Part shown: piece by piece, positions 43,765 to 52,865 of the stretch
How positions within the stretch are numbered: position 1 is the stretch's first letter
Layout: every line of letters begins with the position of its first letter
From: an uncultured Paraprevotella sp.
Lineage (GTDB): Bacteria > Bacteroidota > Bacteroidia > Bacteroidales > Bacteroidaceae
DNA length: 56,172 nt
NCBI GenBank assembly: GCA_944321565.1
Contig: CALULT010000013.1
Location: 1-56,172 of the forward strand
Reading direction: 5' to 3'
Notes under the pieces: generated by a model
What the model was told of the DNA's origin: nothing
What the model saw: only the letters and a program-made list of their open reading frames with translations
Database searches by the model: none
Program-made: the position numbers and the translations under genes

Positions 43765-43795
43765 CAAAGATAAACAAAAAATGAGATTCCTACAA
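43765..43795 (-). promoter_or_regulatory. promoter of the nupG-like run
   Basis: On the minus strand, TTG (43795-43793) and TATCTTTG (43772-43765) are separated by 20 bases. The 5' leader is about 38 bases. Confidence 0.7.
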
Positions 43796-43882
43796 TGAAC
43801 ACATAAGAAACTATTTGGAAAATCTGCAAAAAGCCAATCACAACAACAGAGAAGCTTTCATCTTCTCCTTTCATAAAAATCA

Positions 43883-43967
43883 CAGCAACGCGCAATCCAC
43901 ACGTCCGCCCGTAATAACATATCGCCATATTATCGGTCAACACGGACACACAGACTGCGCGTTGCTG
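43883..43967 (-). terminator. long interrupted palindrome, probable terminator of the GH97 gene
   Basis: CAGCAACGCGCA (43883-43894) pairs perfectly with TGCGCGTTGCTG (43956-43967), and inner pairs (GTCCG with CGGAC, TAATA with TATTA) can extend it to a long rod. On the minus strand the outer arm is followed by a T-rich stretch. It lies between the stop at 43987 and the nupG promoter. Confidence 0.55.
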
Positions 43968-43986
43968 CTATTCCGGTATCAGGCCG

Positions 43987-45975
43987 CTATTTTGCCTTGC
44001 CTGTCAGTATGGCACCGCCATCGGGCGCAAGCGTCAACTTAAACCCGCCGTCCTTGCCCACCTTGTCTTCTTCCACTTGCGGTGTCCGGCCATCCTTTCC
44101 GTCATGGTAATAAGACACCTTGGCACCGGCCAACATAGGCAAATCCACCTTCAACTTGAGCGTCTCCTTGCCGGCATTCAACGCAGCCACATACCATTCC
44201 TGTCCATGACGACGAGCCAAGACCACATAGCGGCCAGGATAACCATCAATGAACTGCACCTCGTCCCACTCCGTGGGCACAGCCTTCATAAAGTCCATCT
44301 CGAAGGCAGGCTGTTCCGTCAGGTTGTTAGGCGTGAGGGCAAAGTTCTGCACAGGATTTTGGAACGCCACTGCCGTAGCCAACTCGAAGATGTCGGTAGC
44401 CACACGTGTCGTGCCGCCATCGTTGCCCCGGTTCAGACGTTTGTTGAGCACCGTGCCTCCAAATTCCATGCAACCCACCGTATTACGGATGAACGGGTGC
44501 AGGCAGGCATTGAAAGCCTCGTTGTCGCAAAAATTCTGCCCGAACACCAGATTCTCGGAAGCCAGCACAGCTTCACTGCCCACATAATTAGGATACATGC
44601 GTTCCCAACCGCGCGGCAGGGTGCAACCATGGAAAATGACCATCAACCCGTGGTCGTCGGCATCACTCAGGATAGCCTCGTAAAGGCGCATCGTCTCCTG
44701 CTTGTCGCCGCCGAAGAAGTCTATTTTCACGCCTTTCACGCCCTGTTGCTGCAACCAGCGCATCTCCTTCTTGCGGGCTATAGGGTCGAACATGATGTTA
44801 ATAGGTCCCTGCTCAATATCATTCCAATACCCGCTCGAACTATACCACAGGAAAAGTTCCACGTTCTTGCTACGGGCGTAACGGATGAGTTCCTCCATAC
44901 GCTCATGTCCGATATAAGTGTCCCACCAGTTGTCCACCAACGTGTATTCATAGCCCATAGCCGAAGCCAAGTCAATGAAACGCACCTGGTCGTCGTAGTT
45001 GATGCTGGCGTCCTGCCACAGGATCCAGCTCCACGTACCACGCCCTCCCTTATACTGGTGGGTAGTTTCGAAGCGCGGTTCCACCACATCCCAAGGAATG
45101 GTGGTCTCCACTACAGGCTCCAGCGTACGTCCTAGCGTCAACGTGCGCCAAGGCGTATGTCCGGGCAGGGAAAACGCAGGTTCTACCGTACCATTGCCGT
45201 TGTTTTCCTCCGGCATGGGAAAAGCAATTGTGTAAAGCCCGTCTTGCGCATCGCTCAGGTGCGAACCGCAATAACGGCTGTCCACCCCGGTCTCGCTCAC
45301 CAGCACCCAACCATCATCGCCCACATGAAACAGGCAGGGGAATGTGTAGCCATGCCCATATTGGGAACGCATGCCCATTGGCGCATCGGCCTTATAGACT
45401 TCCTCGTAGCTGGGCTTTGTGCGCTTCCATCCAATCATGGCGTCGCTCTGCGGTGTGAGGAACGTAGTCGTGCGTTCAGGGAAACGGAAACCAGTGGCCT
45501 CGGACATCACGCGCACACTGCCTGTCTCGCCTGCCTTGGGCAAGAAATAACGGAAAGCGATGTTCTCGTCTTCGACCACGAACTCCACGTCCATCCGCTG
45601 TTTCTGCGCGTTGGAAAGCCGCACAGTGAATGTGTTCGCTTTTTTATCTACCCTGCTTGTCTTGCTACGACTCAGGTCATAGCGAATATCACGCGAAGCC
45701 GTGCTGTCCGACACCCAAGCCAATCCCCGGCTGAAATCACCGAAATTAGCCACCAACCCGAGAGGCGACTCCTCCACGAGCGTCATTTCGCGGTTCTTTC
45801 CACCGTCATCCGACACATAATAGCCGGCTTCATAGTAAGCACGGCCATCCTTCAGTCCCACTTTCAAGAACGTCTGCCCGTCGGGACTGGTTACAACCTT
45901 CTCCGTCGTCTGCCCGGCAGCAAAGGCCGGCACCATCGCGGCCGTAATCAAAGCCGCCCAAAAACTTTTCTTCAT
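43987..45975 (-). CDS. GH97 glycoside hydrolase, retaining (alpha-galactosidase-like) type
   Basis: GH97 enzymes release alpha-linked sugars; the family contains inverting alpha-glucosidases such as SusB and retaining alpha-galactosidases. The 662-residue protein has a signal peptide and an N-terminal beta-sandwich domain, then a TIM barrel with TWSWILWQD, VDNWWDTYIGHERM and VKIDFFGGDKQE. The Asp of KIDFF, about residue 419, lies where the retaining subgroup has its nucleophile, so I infer retaining alpha-galactosidase-type activity. GH97_C is seen near the end (ARRHGQEWYVAALN). It is placed next to a rhamnogalacturonan lyase, which suggests action on pectin side chains in the periplasm. Confidence 0.9.
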   Translation of the reverse strand: MKKSFWAALITAAMVPAFAAGQTTEKVVTSPDGQTFLKVGLKDGRAYYEAGYYVSDDGGKNREMTLVEESPLGLVANFGDFSRGLAWVSDSTASRDIRYDLSRSKTSRVDKKANTFTVRLSNAQKQRMDVEFVVEDENIAFRYFLPKAGETGSVRVMSEATGFRFPERTTTFLTPQSDAMIGWKRTKPSYEEVYKADAPMGMRSQYGHGYTFPCLFHVGDDGWVLVSETGVDSRYCGSHLSDAQDGLYTIAFPMPEENNGNGTVEPAFSLPGHTPWRTLTLGRTLEPVVETTIPWDVVEPRFETTHQYKGGRGTWSWILWQDASINYDDQVRFIDLASAMGYEYTLVDNWWDTYIGHERMEELIRYARSKNVELFLWYSSSGYWNDIEQGPINIMFDPIARKKEMRWLQQQGVKGVKIDFFGGDKQETMRLYEAILSDADDHGLMVIFHGCTLPRGWERMYPNYVGSEAVLASENLVFGQNFCDNEAFNACLHPFIRNTVGCMEFGGTVLNKRLNRGNDGGTTRVATDIFELATAVAFQNPVQNFALTPNNLTEQPAFEMDFMKAVPTEWDEVQFIDGYPGRYVVLARRHGQEWYVAALNAGKETLKLKVDLPMLAGAKVSYYHDGKDGRTPQVEEDKVGKDGGFKLTLAPDGGAILTGKAK

Positions 45976-46008
45976 GAATCCGTCATTTATATTATATAAG
46001 GTGTTTTT

Positions 46009-47952
46009 CTATTTGTCAAACTGATAGCCACGGAAAAGCTTTCCATCGCCTTCGAGATCCGCCCCGAAATAAAAGCCGGGCTGCGTGGGCTGATTATAGG
46101 CCACGTTTTGCATGGCCACACTGAGCCGATAGGGACGGTCTTCAAGAAACGTGTGGAAACGATAAGCCGTGGGAAAAGGTGAAACGTAAATGCGCAAGGC
46201 ACGGCTGTCCTCCGTGCGCGTCACAACCTCTTCGCGCCAGTCGCCCCAAATGTCGGCCTGCAGGCAGGGATTGCTCTTCGAACCATTATTGAAACGGCAA
46301 CCCTCAAACCGCACCAGGGGGCGGCATTCCTGCGTAGTCCAGTCATACTTGCTCACCGTCTCGTGGTCCAACATCTCACGAAGCAGGTCACCATCCCACC
46401 ACACGGCCATGTTCACCGGAAGCCCCTTGGGCGCGGCACATATCACTTCGCCCTTGATGTTCCGGATGCCACCCGAAGCAGACGACCACATCTCCACGCC
46501 ATAATTCGTAGGGTCAATGTCGGCCGCCATACAACGTCCCACATCTTTTCCCGAAGGAATCCTGAAAATGACTTCCCCCGTAGCCGCATCGCGAAAATCA
46601 GTCCCATCACGACGGTTCTCATGACAGTCCCACACCTGAAGACGCTCCGACGCAGGATTGAAAGCCGTCAGATGAAGCGCGTCACCATGCCCCATGCCTG
46701 TATTGTACAACCCCGTGCCATCGTGATCGATGGCACAAGAGCCATAGGTAATCTCATCGCATCCGTCACCATCCACATCCGCCACACGCAAATTGTGGTT
46801 GCCTTGCCCGGCGTAGGAAGCCCAACGGGTGGAATCCGTGTCAAACACCCAACGGTGTCTCAACTGTTTCCCGTCCCAGTCGAAAGCGGCCAACACGGTG
46901 CGCGTATAGTATCCACGGCACATCACGAGGCTCGGCCTGCGTCCGTCCAAAAAAGCCACAGCCGCCAAGTAACGTTCGCTGCGGTTGGCATAATTGTCGC
47001 CCCAGTCCTCCACCCGCCCACGCGGGGGCACGTAGTCTGTCGTATATAGAGCGGCACCCGTCTCACCGCTGAACACGGTAAGAAACTCAGGTCCCGAAGC
47101 CACATAACCTTTCCGCCCGGCAGACGTGTCGCCTACACCCACACGATAGTCCGCCCCGGCATCGCCAATCACTTCGCCACAGCCGTCCACCGTGCCATCG
47201 GCCGTCTTGGCCGCAACCTCAGCCCGCCCGTCGCCATCCAAATCATAGGCCATAAACTGCGTGTAATGTGCCCCGGCACGGATATTGCGTCCTAAATTGA
47301 TACGCCACATCCTCCGTCCATCCATTTTATACGCGTCAAGGAACACAGTTCCCGTAAATCCGCTTTGCGAATTATCCTTGGCATTCGTAGGCTCCCACTT
47401 CAACACGATTTCCAGTTCCCCGTCACCGTCCAAATCTGCCACCGAAGCATCGGAAGCCACATACCCACACCGTTCTCCATCCGGCATGACCTGCGCAGCT
47501 GGTTGCTGCAAAGGGATTTCCACATAACCACACGGCGCATTGGCCGGCAAAACGTATCGTCCTTGCGCCAACTGCAGTTCTTCTTTTCCATCCACAACCG
47601 GACGCACCTCATAACAAGACTGCGCCTGCGAAGGGTTACTATCGAAGAATTGCGTGGAAACAGCCACCGGTTGCCGTGTGAGCAACTGTCCGTCACGATA
47701 AACATTGAAAGCCACCCGCAAGGGATCGGCCGGCAAATAACGCCACCCTATCATCACCGTATCTGGCGAAAGACGCACCGCCACCACACCACGACCGAGA
47801 CGTTCGCCCGTAAATCCGTCAGACACGATGGCTCCCGCTTGCAATGAAAATTGCTCCGCGCACGACTTTTCTTGGGCAAAAACGGGAGAAATGACACCTT
47901 CTCCACATAAGAAAAGTCCACAAAATCCGATTGCTTTCCATTTGCTTTTCAT
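46009..47952 (-). CDS. PL11 rhamnogalacturonan lyase
   Basis: PL11 enzymes cut the rhamnogalacturonan-I backbone of pectin by beta-elimination. The 647-residue protein has a signal peptide and the eight-bladed propeller fold of the family, with many calcium-binding DxDGDG motifs: SVADLDGDGELEIVLK, MAYDLDGDGRAEVAAKTADG, LRVADVDGDGCDEITYG and ADLEGDGKLF. MGHGDALHLTAFNP and the C-terminal QNVAYNQPTQPGFYFG are typical. The start is placed at ATG 47952 because a -7 box (47975-47982) lies between it and the longer frame start. It is followed by the GH97 gene after 33 bases. Confidence 0.95.
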   Translation of the reverse strand: MKSKWKAIGFCGLFLCGEGVISPVFAQEKSCAEQFSLQAGAIVSDGFTGERLGRGVVAVRLSPDTVMIGWRYLPADPLRVAFNVYRDGQLLTRQPVAVSTQFFDSNPSQAQSCYEVRPVVDGKEELQLAQGRYVLPANAPCGYVEIPLQQPAAQVMPDGERCGYVASDASVADLDGDGELEIVLKWEPTNAKDNSQSGFTGTVFLDAYKMDGRRMWRINLGRNIRAGAHYTQFMAYDLDGDGRAEVAAKTADGTVDGCGEVIGDAGADYRVGVGDTSAGRKGYVASGPEFLTVFSGETGAALYTTDYVPPRGRVEDWGDNYANRSERYLAAVAFLDGRRPSLVMCRGYYTRTVLAAFDWDGKQLRHRWVFDTDSTRWASYAGQGNHNLRVADVDGDGCDEITYGSCAIDHDGTGLYNTGMGHGDALHLTAFNPASERLQVWDCHENRRDGTDFRDAATGEVIFRIPSGKDVGRCMAADIDPTNYGVEMWSSASGGIRNIKGEVICAAPKGLPVNMAVWWDGDLLREMLDHETVSKYDWTTQECRPLVRFEGCRFNNGSKSNPCLQADIWGDWREEVVTRTEDSRALRIYVSPFPTAYRFHTFLEDRPYRLSVAMQNVAYNQPTQPGFYFGADLEGDGKLFRGYQFDK

Positions 47953-47974
47953 TGCATTCCATTTTCCACACATG

Positions 47975-47982
47975 CAAAATTA
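47975..47982 (-). promoter_or_regulatory. candidate -7 box for the PL11 gene
   Basis: TAATTTTG on the minus strand fits TAnnTTTG, 22 bases before the ATG at 47952. A -33 TTG at the right distance is not evident. Confidence 0.4.
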
Positions 47983-48131
47983 GGAAAAACCGAAAAGGAC
48001 ACGACATAACAAACCAATAAAATCTATTAAAATATTAAACCCGCCCACAGAAAAAGCATTTGTAGCAACAAAAAATCCATTAATTTTGGAATTGATAAAC
48101 CGCCTCCAGCGTAAAAAACAAACAAGTTTGT

Positions 48132-48162
48132 TTTGTTCTGCGCTCGGTTTGCATTATCTTTG
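48132..48162 (+). promoter_or_regulatory. promoter of the amidase gene
   Basis: TTTG at 48132-48135 and TATCTTTG at 48155-48162 are 19 bases apart. It lies after the long-frame start at 48086, so translation should begin at 48170. Confidence 0.7.
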
Positions 48163-48169
48163 CATAGAA

Positions 48170-49396
48170 ATGAAAGGCAACAAAACCATAAGAAGGATTT
48201 TCGCCCTCATGCTTATCCTCACAGCATGGATTATGGGGGAAGGAACGGCACATGCCGCCACGGCACAAGCAACCGAGGATAAGTTTACGCTCGTCATTGA
48301 CGCCGGGCACGGCGGGCGCGACCCGGGTGCGATTGGCCGTTTCTCGCGAGAAAAGAACATCAACCTCTCCATTGCCAAGGCGTTTGGGAAGTTAGTGGAA
48401 CAGCATTGCCCGGACGTGAAAGTGATTTATACCCGCAAAAATGATGTATTCGTACCACTCGGCCGAAGGGCGGAGATTGCCAACAATGCACACGCAGACC
48501 TGTTTGTCTCCATCCACACCAATGCCCTTCCGGGCAAAGCCATTGGACGCGGAGCTGAAACCTACACCCTCGGTATGGCACGGGCAGACGAAAACCTGGA
48601 AGTGGCCAAGCGGGAAAACTCCGTCATCCTCGTGGAGGAAAACTACCAGGAACGTTACGAAGGCTTCGACCCCAAATCATCGGAAAGCTACATCATCTTC
48701 GAACTGATGCAAGACCAACACATGGCCCAAAGCGTGGAGTTCGCACAGATGGTGCAAAAAGAGTTCCGCACGACGGGCGGCAGGAACGACAAAGGAGTAC
48801 ACCAAGCGGGATTCCTTGTGCTAAGGGAGACCAGCATGCCCAGCGTTCTTATCGAACTAGGCTACATCTCAACCCATGACGAAGAAGCATTCCTGAACTC
48901 CCAAAACGGCATCCGGAAAATGAGCCAAAGCATCTATAACGCTTTTGTGGCCTATAAACAGAAACACATCAAGAGCGGCCACACGGAGGCGCAACCGGAC
49001 GAAACCACGGCCATCGAGAGTGCGGCAGAAAGCGACATCGCCTTACTGACAGACGAAGAGCAAGCCGAGGAAAAGAACAAGCAATCCGTTCCCAAGCCTG
49101 CCATGGATGCACAAACGGAAGAAGAAAACCGTCCTGTGTTCAAAGTGCAGCTCATCGCCACCGCACGGCAAATCCCCACGGGAAGCACACGCTTCAAAGG
49201 CCTGTCCCCGATAAGCTTTTATAAAGAAGGCACATATTACAAATACACCTACGGTGAAACCACCGACTACCAAGAGGCCATAAAGATGCGCAACCGCATC
49301 AAAGCCGACTTCAAGGACGCATTCATCGTGGCGTTCAAGGGAGGAGAGAAAATGCCGCTCAACGAGGCTATCACCGAATCTAAAAAGAAACAATAA
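48170..49396 (+). CDS. N-acetylmuramoyl-L-alanine amidase with SPOR-like tail
   Basis: This envelope enzyme cleaves the amide between MurNAc and L-alanine in peptidoglycan. The 408-residue protein has a signal peptide (to about residue 30) and the Amidase_3 domain: VIDAGHGGRDPGAIG (zinc His), LGRRAEIANNAHADLFVSIHTNA (zinc His) and SVLIELGYIS (catalytic Glu), with a family-typical insert near FDPKSSESYIIFELMQ. A linker rich in Glu/Gln leads to a C-terminal SPOR-like domain (FKVQLIATAR and YYKYTYGETTDYQEA and DAFIVAFKGG), which should bind denuded septal glycan. It precedes the mlaD-like gene by 14 bases. Confidence 0.92.
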   Translation: MKGNKTIRRIFALMLILTAWIMGEGTAHAATAQATEDKFTLVIDAGHGGRDPGAIGRFSREKNINLSIAKAFGKLVEQHCPDVKVIYTRKNDVFVPLGRRAEIANNAHADLFVSIHTNALPGKAIGRGAETYTLGMARADENLEVAKRENSVILVEENYQERYEGFDPKSSESYIIFELMQDQHMAQSVEFAQMVQKEFRTTGGRNDKGVHQAGFLVLRETSMPSVLIELGYISTHDEEAFLNSQNGIRKMSQSIYNAFVAYKQKHIKSGHTEAQPDETTAIESAAESDIALLTDEEQAEEKNKQSVPKPAMDAQTEEENRPVFKVQLIATARQIPTGSTRFKGLSPISFYKEGTYYKYTYGETTDYQEAIKMRNRIKADFKDAFIVAFKGGEKMPLNEAITESKKKQ

Positions 49397-49410
49397 AAGT
49401 CGAGGAACTT

Positions 49411-50301
49411 ATGAAATATTTTACGAAAGAGGTCAAAATCGGCCTCACCGGCATCATCGCCATTGCCGCGCTCTTTATCGGGCTCAACTTCCTGAAAGGA
49501 ATAAACTTGTTCCAACCCAGCAACTCCTACTACATAGAGTTTGCAGACATCAAAGGCCTGGCTAAATCCGGCCCGGTTTATGCCAACGGATACAAGATTG
49601 GTGTCGTACACAACATCCAATACAACTACCAAAACCCAGGGCACGTGATTGTGGAAATCAACGTGGAAGACAACATGCAGCTGCCCAAAGGCACCGAGGC
49701 AAAGCTGGTGACCGCCATGCTGGGTGGCTGCGACCTCCACCTGACCTTGCCCACGCAAGCCCAAGAAAACTATGCACCGGGCGATACCCTCAAAGGCTCA
49801 GACACAGACGGCCTGATGGACAAAGCGGAAGCCATGTTGCCCCAAGTCGAACAAATCATGAGCAAGGTGGACACGCTGATATCCACGCTCAACACACTCG
49901 CGGCCAATCCCAACCTGCCCGCCATCATGGCCAACGCCAACGAAATCACTGCCAACCTGAACGAAAGCAGTCAACAACTCAACGCACTGTTGCGCCACGA
50001 CATGCCGGAACTGACGGGAAAAATGAACAAGATCGGGGACAATGTCATCACGCTGACAGACAACATGAACCAACTCGACCTGAAAGGTACGCTTGCCAAA
50101 GTCGATACCACGCTGAACTACGTGCAACTCATGACAGAGAAGTTGAACCGGAACGACAACACTTTGGGCCTGCTGCTCAACGACAGTTCGCTCTATAAAA
50201 ACCTAAGCAACACGGCAGGAAGTGCCAACAACCTGCTCATAGACTTGAAGGAAAACCCGAAACGCTACGTTCATTTCTCGCTCTTCGGGCGCAAAAACTA
50301 G
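49411..50301 (+). CDS. MlaD/MCE family lipid-transport protein
   Basis: MlaD-type proteins form hexameric MCE rings that shuttle phospholipids in the envelope. The 296-residue protein has an N-terminal membrane anchor (VKIGLTGIIAIAALFIGLNFLKG), the MCE domain (SYYIEFADIKGLAKSGPVYANGYKIGVV, about residues 40-120) and a long C-terminal helical region with repeated heptad-like patterns. It should sit in the inner membrane facing the periplasm. No mlaE or mlaF gene is next to it in this window; the amidase gene lies 14 bases upstream, which is a common arrangement in Bacteroidetes. Confidence 0.9.
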   Translation: MKYFTKEVKIGLTGIIAIAALFIGLNFLKGINLFQPSNSYYIEFADIKGLAKSGPVYANGYKIGVVHNIQYNYQNPGHVIVEINVEDNMQLPKGTEAKLVTAMLGGCDLHLTLPTQAQENYAPGDTLKGSDTDGLMDKAEAMLPQVEQIMSKVDTLISTLNTLAANPNLPAIMANANEITANLNESSQQLNALLRHDMPELTGKMNKIGDNVITLTDNMNQLDLKGTLAKVDTTLNYVQLMTEKLNRNDNTLGLLLNDSSLYKNLSNTAGSANNLLIDLKENPKRYVHFSLFGRKN

Positions 50302-50358
50302 CGAAGGAAATCCCCCTCTATTTTTTTATTTTTTTCTCCGCTGAATACAAGGATTTTA

Positions 50359-50400
50359 AGCCCGCCAGCCGACACCACCTGCTGGCGGGCTCTTGTTTTT
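50359..50400 (+). terminator. rho-independent terminator after the mlaD-like gene
   Basis: AGCCCGCCAGC (50359-50369) pairs perfectly with 50381-50391 across an 11-base loop, followed by CTTGTTTTT. Its T-run overlaps the start of the dnaA promoter. Confidence 0.85.
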
Positions 50401-50423
50401 ATCGCGGAATATTCCGAAATTTG
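50393..50423 (+). promoter_or_regulatory. promoter of dnaA with internal palindrome
   Basis: TTG at 50393-50395 and GAAATTTG at 50416-50423 (one mismatch to TAnnTTTG) are 20 bases apart. The spacer holds the perfect 12-base palindrome CGGAATATTCCG (50405-50416), a candidate operator that would block polymerase when bound. Confidence 0.6.
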
Positions 50424-50470
50424 CAACGTAGAAGCAAGGGAATTTTCACAAGGACGAAACAAGTATCGAA

Positions 50471-51874
50471 ATGGAAGGGTCAGCTCAAACACGATGGGAG
50501 AGTTGTCTGCAACTCATTCGGGGCCAAATAAGCAAGAAAGAGTACGAAACATGGTTTGAACCCATTCAAATCATTGGCTACGACAAGCAGACACTGACGT
50601 TCGGACTGCCAAGCAAATACTTCTATGAGTTCCTGTCTGAACACTTTGGCGGACTGATTTACCAGGCCGTCAGACGAGTGTTCGGGGAGCACACGCAATT
50701 GAAGTACAGCCTGACAGACCAAACGAGCCATGTCACAGTCAACATAGAACCGGTAAAGCAAACGGTTCCGACCCTACATGCAGCCACGGCAGACGGAGCA
50801 ACGGGCCAAAAACAACAAAACGTGCGCATGGCTCCGCCACAAGGGCTCGACCCTCAGTTGAATCCGAACTACAGCTTCGACAATTTCATCGAAGGCACCA
50901 GCAATAAGTTGCCGCGCTCGGTGGGGCAAGCCATTGCGGAACATCCCCGCCAATCCACCTTCAACCCGCTGTTCATCTATGGCGCATCAGGCGTGGGCAA
51001 AACACATCTGGTAAATGCCATTGGCGCGAAAATCAAGGAACTGCATCCCGAAAAACGGGTGCTGTATGTCTCCGCACACCTGTTCCAAGTGCAATACACA
51101 GACTCCGTGCGGAAAAACACGGTGAACGACTTCATCAACTTCTACCAGACGATAGACGTGCTCATCATAGATGACGTGCAAGAATTTGCCAGCCTGACAA
51201 AAACCCAAAACACGTTCTTCCACATTTTCAACCACCTGCACCAAAACGGGAGACAACTCATTCTGACTTCCGACCGGCCGCCAACCGCACTGCAAGGCAT
51301 GGAAGAACGCCTGCTGACACGCTTCAAATGGGGGTTGCTCGCCGAAATAGAAAAGCCCAACCAGCAATTGCGCCATGACATATTGGAGAGCAAGGTGCAA
51401 CGCGACCATCTGAAGATGCCGGAAGAGGTTATTGACTATGTGTCTGAGAATGTGAACGACAGCGTCCGCGAACTGGAAGGAGTCATCAACTCGCTGATGG
51501 CCTACTCCGTGGTGTGGAACCGTGACATCGACCTGCCACTGGCTGAACAAATCATCAAACGTGCCGGCAAGGCGGAAAACAAGCCTGTCACTATCGACCA
51601 GATTATCGACACGGTCTGTGGCTACTTTAACGTGAGACGTGAAGACATCTTCACCAAAAGCCGGAAACAAGCCATCGTACAGGTGCGGCAAGTCGCCATG
51701 TACCTGGCTCAAAAATACACCAAACTGTCTTCGGCACGCATTGGCGCCCTTGTGGGCAACCGCAACCACGCCACCGTGCTGCACTCCTGCAAAATGGTGG
51801 AAGACCGCCTGCACGTGGACAAGACATTCAAAGCCAAAATGGAAGAAATCGAGAAATTGCTGAAGAAAAGATAA
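50471..51874 (+). CDS. dnaA: chromosomal replication initiator DnaA
   Basis: DnaA binds DnaA boxes at the origin and opens the DNA duplex. The 467-residue protein has the N-terminal DnaB-interacting domain (WESCLQLIRGQISKKEYETWFEPI), a linker, the AAA+ domain with Walker A GASGVGKTHL at about 171-180 and Walker B VLIIDDVQEF near residue 229, a sensor 2 region, and the C-terminal HTH with LVGNRNHATVLHSCKMVEDRL near residue 428, the DnaA-box signature. Size is normal. There is no run of DnaA boxes in the short upstream gap, so the origin is not shown to be here. A palindrome in the promoter suggests regulation. Confidence 0.97.
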   Translation: MEGSAQTRWESCLQLIRGQISKKEYETWFEPIQIIGYDKQTLTFGLPSKYFYEFLSEHFGGLIYQAVRRVFGEHTQLKYSLTDQTSHVTVNIEPVKQTVPTLHAATADGATGQKQQNVRMAPPQGLDPQLNPNYSFDNFIEGTSNKLPRSVGQAIAEHPRQSTFNPLFIYGASGVGKTHLVNAIGAKIKELHPEKRVLYVSAHLFQVQYTDSVRKNTVNDFINFYQTIDVLIIDDVQEFASLTKTQNTFFHIFNHLHQNGRQLILTSDRPPTALQGMEERLLTRFKWGLLAEIEKPNQQLRHDILESKVQRDHLKMPEEVIDYVSENVNDSVRELEGVINSLMAYSVVWNRDIDLPLAEQIIKRAGKAENKPVTIDQIIDTVCGYFNVRREDIFTKSRKQAIVQVRQVAMYLAQKYTKLSSARIGALVGNRNHATVLHSCKMVEDRLHVDKTFKAKMEEIEKLLKKR

Positions 51875-51878
51875 TCCT

Positions 51879-51918
51879 AAGGCAATCCCCCTCCTTCGCG
51901 CGGGGGATTGCCTTTTTT
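51879..51918. terminator. bidirectional terminator between dnaA and the nitroreductase gene
   Basis: AAGGCAATCCCCC (51879-51891) pairs with 51902-51914 and is followed by a T-run, with complementary A bases before the left arm. It serves dnaA and probably the convergent nitroreductase gene. Confidence 0.85.
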
Positions 51919-51924
51919 AAACTA

Positions 51925-52668
51925 TCAATCCAAAAATCCCTGCTGCGTCAAAGCCTGCAACAGGCCTGCGCTCATGGCTTCGTTGTCTTTCTTATTATAA
52001 CGGATGTCCGTGAACACCTGGGCCAACGTTTCCTTATGGTTGATTTCCACGAAATGGCGGTTCTCGGGCAACGCTTCCTTTTCCTTATAATAAAGGTCTA
52101 TATCCGCGGGTGAATAGTCCCGGTAAACTTCTTCGTGCACCATGGCGTCCAGCGGCAAACGGTCGGTCTGTTCCGGGTGTTCGTCAGGCCACCCCACGGT
52201 AAGCGTGGCTACAGGCATCACGAGACGTGGCAGTTGCAGGATGTCGATGATTTGCGACGGCATGTAAAGCGTCGTGCCCAAATAACAAATTCCAAGCCCC
52301 TCGGCCTCGGCCAAGTTGCAAAACGTCTGCGTGAACAGCAACGCATCGGTCGCCGCATTCAGGAATGAAAGAAAATTGTCATATCCTGGCACGGCATTCC
52401 GCTGTTCCGCCCAACGTACCGTGCGGTTGAAATCCGCGCAAACCGTCAACACCACCGGAGCCTGCGTCACCATAGGTTGATTGAAATGCGCCGGTGCCAA
52501 CCGTTGCTTCATTTCCTTGTCACGGGTCACCACGACACTGTAAAGTTGCATGTTCCCCATCGTCTGTGTGCGTTCGGCCACAGCCAACAGCCGCCTCAAC
52601 AGGTCTTCGCCGACAGGCTTGTCGGCATACTTGCGGATACTTCTCCGAGTTTTCAGTGAATCTATCAT
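51925..52668 (-). CDS. nitroreductase family flavoprotein
   Basis: The 247-residue protein has the NfsA/FRP-type nitroreductase layout: N-terminal MIDSLKTRRSIRKYADKPV, NMQLYSVVVTRDKEM near residue 40 (FMN-binding), FLNAATDALLFTQTFCNLAEAEGLGICYLGT near residue 105 (cited in pieces), and LPRLVMPVATLTVGWPDE near residue 150, with the C-terminal dimer arm. It should reduce nitro compounds or quinones with NAD(P)H and FMN in the cytoplasm. The natural substrate is unknown. It converges with dnaA and diverges from the ribonucleotide reductase gene. Confidence 0.9.
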   Translation of the reverse strand: MIDSLKTRRSIRKYADKPVGEDLLRRLLAVAERTQTMGNMQLYSVVVTRDKEMKQRLAPAHFNQPMVTQAPVVLTVCADFNRTVRWAEQRNAVPGYDNFLSFLNAATDALLFTQTFCNLAEAEGLGICYLGTTLYMPSQIIDILQLPRLVMPVATLTVGWPDEHPEQTDRLPLDAMVHEEVYRDYSPADIDLYYKEKEALPENRHFVEINHKETLAQVFTDIRYNKKDNEAMSAGLLQALTQQGFLD

Positions 52669-52690
52669 TTTGTTTGGTTTTTACTTCATG

Positions 52691-52698
52691 CAAAGATA
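52691..52698 (-). promoter_or_regulatory. candidate -7 box for the nitroreductase gene
   Basis: TATCTTTG on the minus strand fits the consensus, 22 bases before the start codon. The -33 element is not clear. Confidence 0.5.
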
Positions 52699-52865
52699 CA
52701 CAAAATTTCCATAATCAGTTAATCTCCAAAGACTTTTCCCGAAAGAAATATCTCATTTCGGAAAACTTTTGCGAAGCATGAAAAACATAACACTTTAATA
52801 ACAAGATATTTAGTAATTAAAAACGGAAAACTTTCCACCGACAATCCATTTTTCCAGTCTTTCTT

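Noticed and set aside
50302-50470. Replication origin beside dnaA
   Set aside because: No cluster of DnaA boxes (TTATNCACA) or AT-rich unwinding region could be seen in the gap; only a terminator, a promoter and one palindrome are present.
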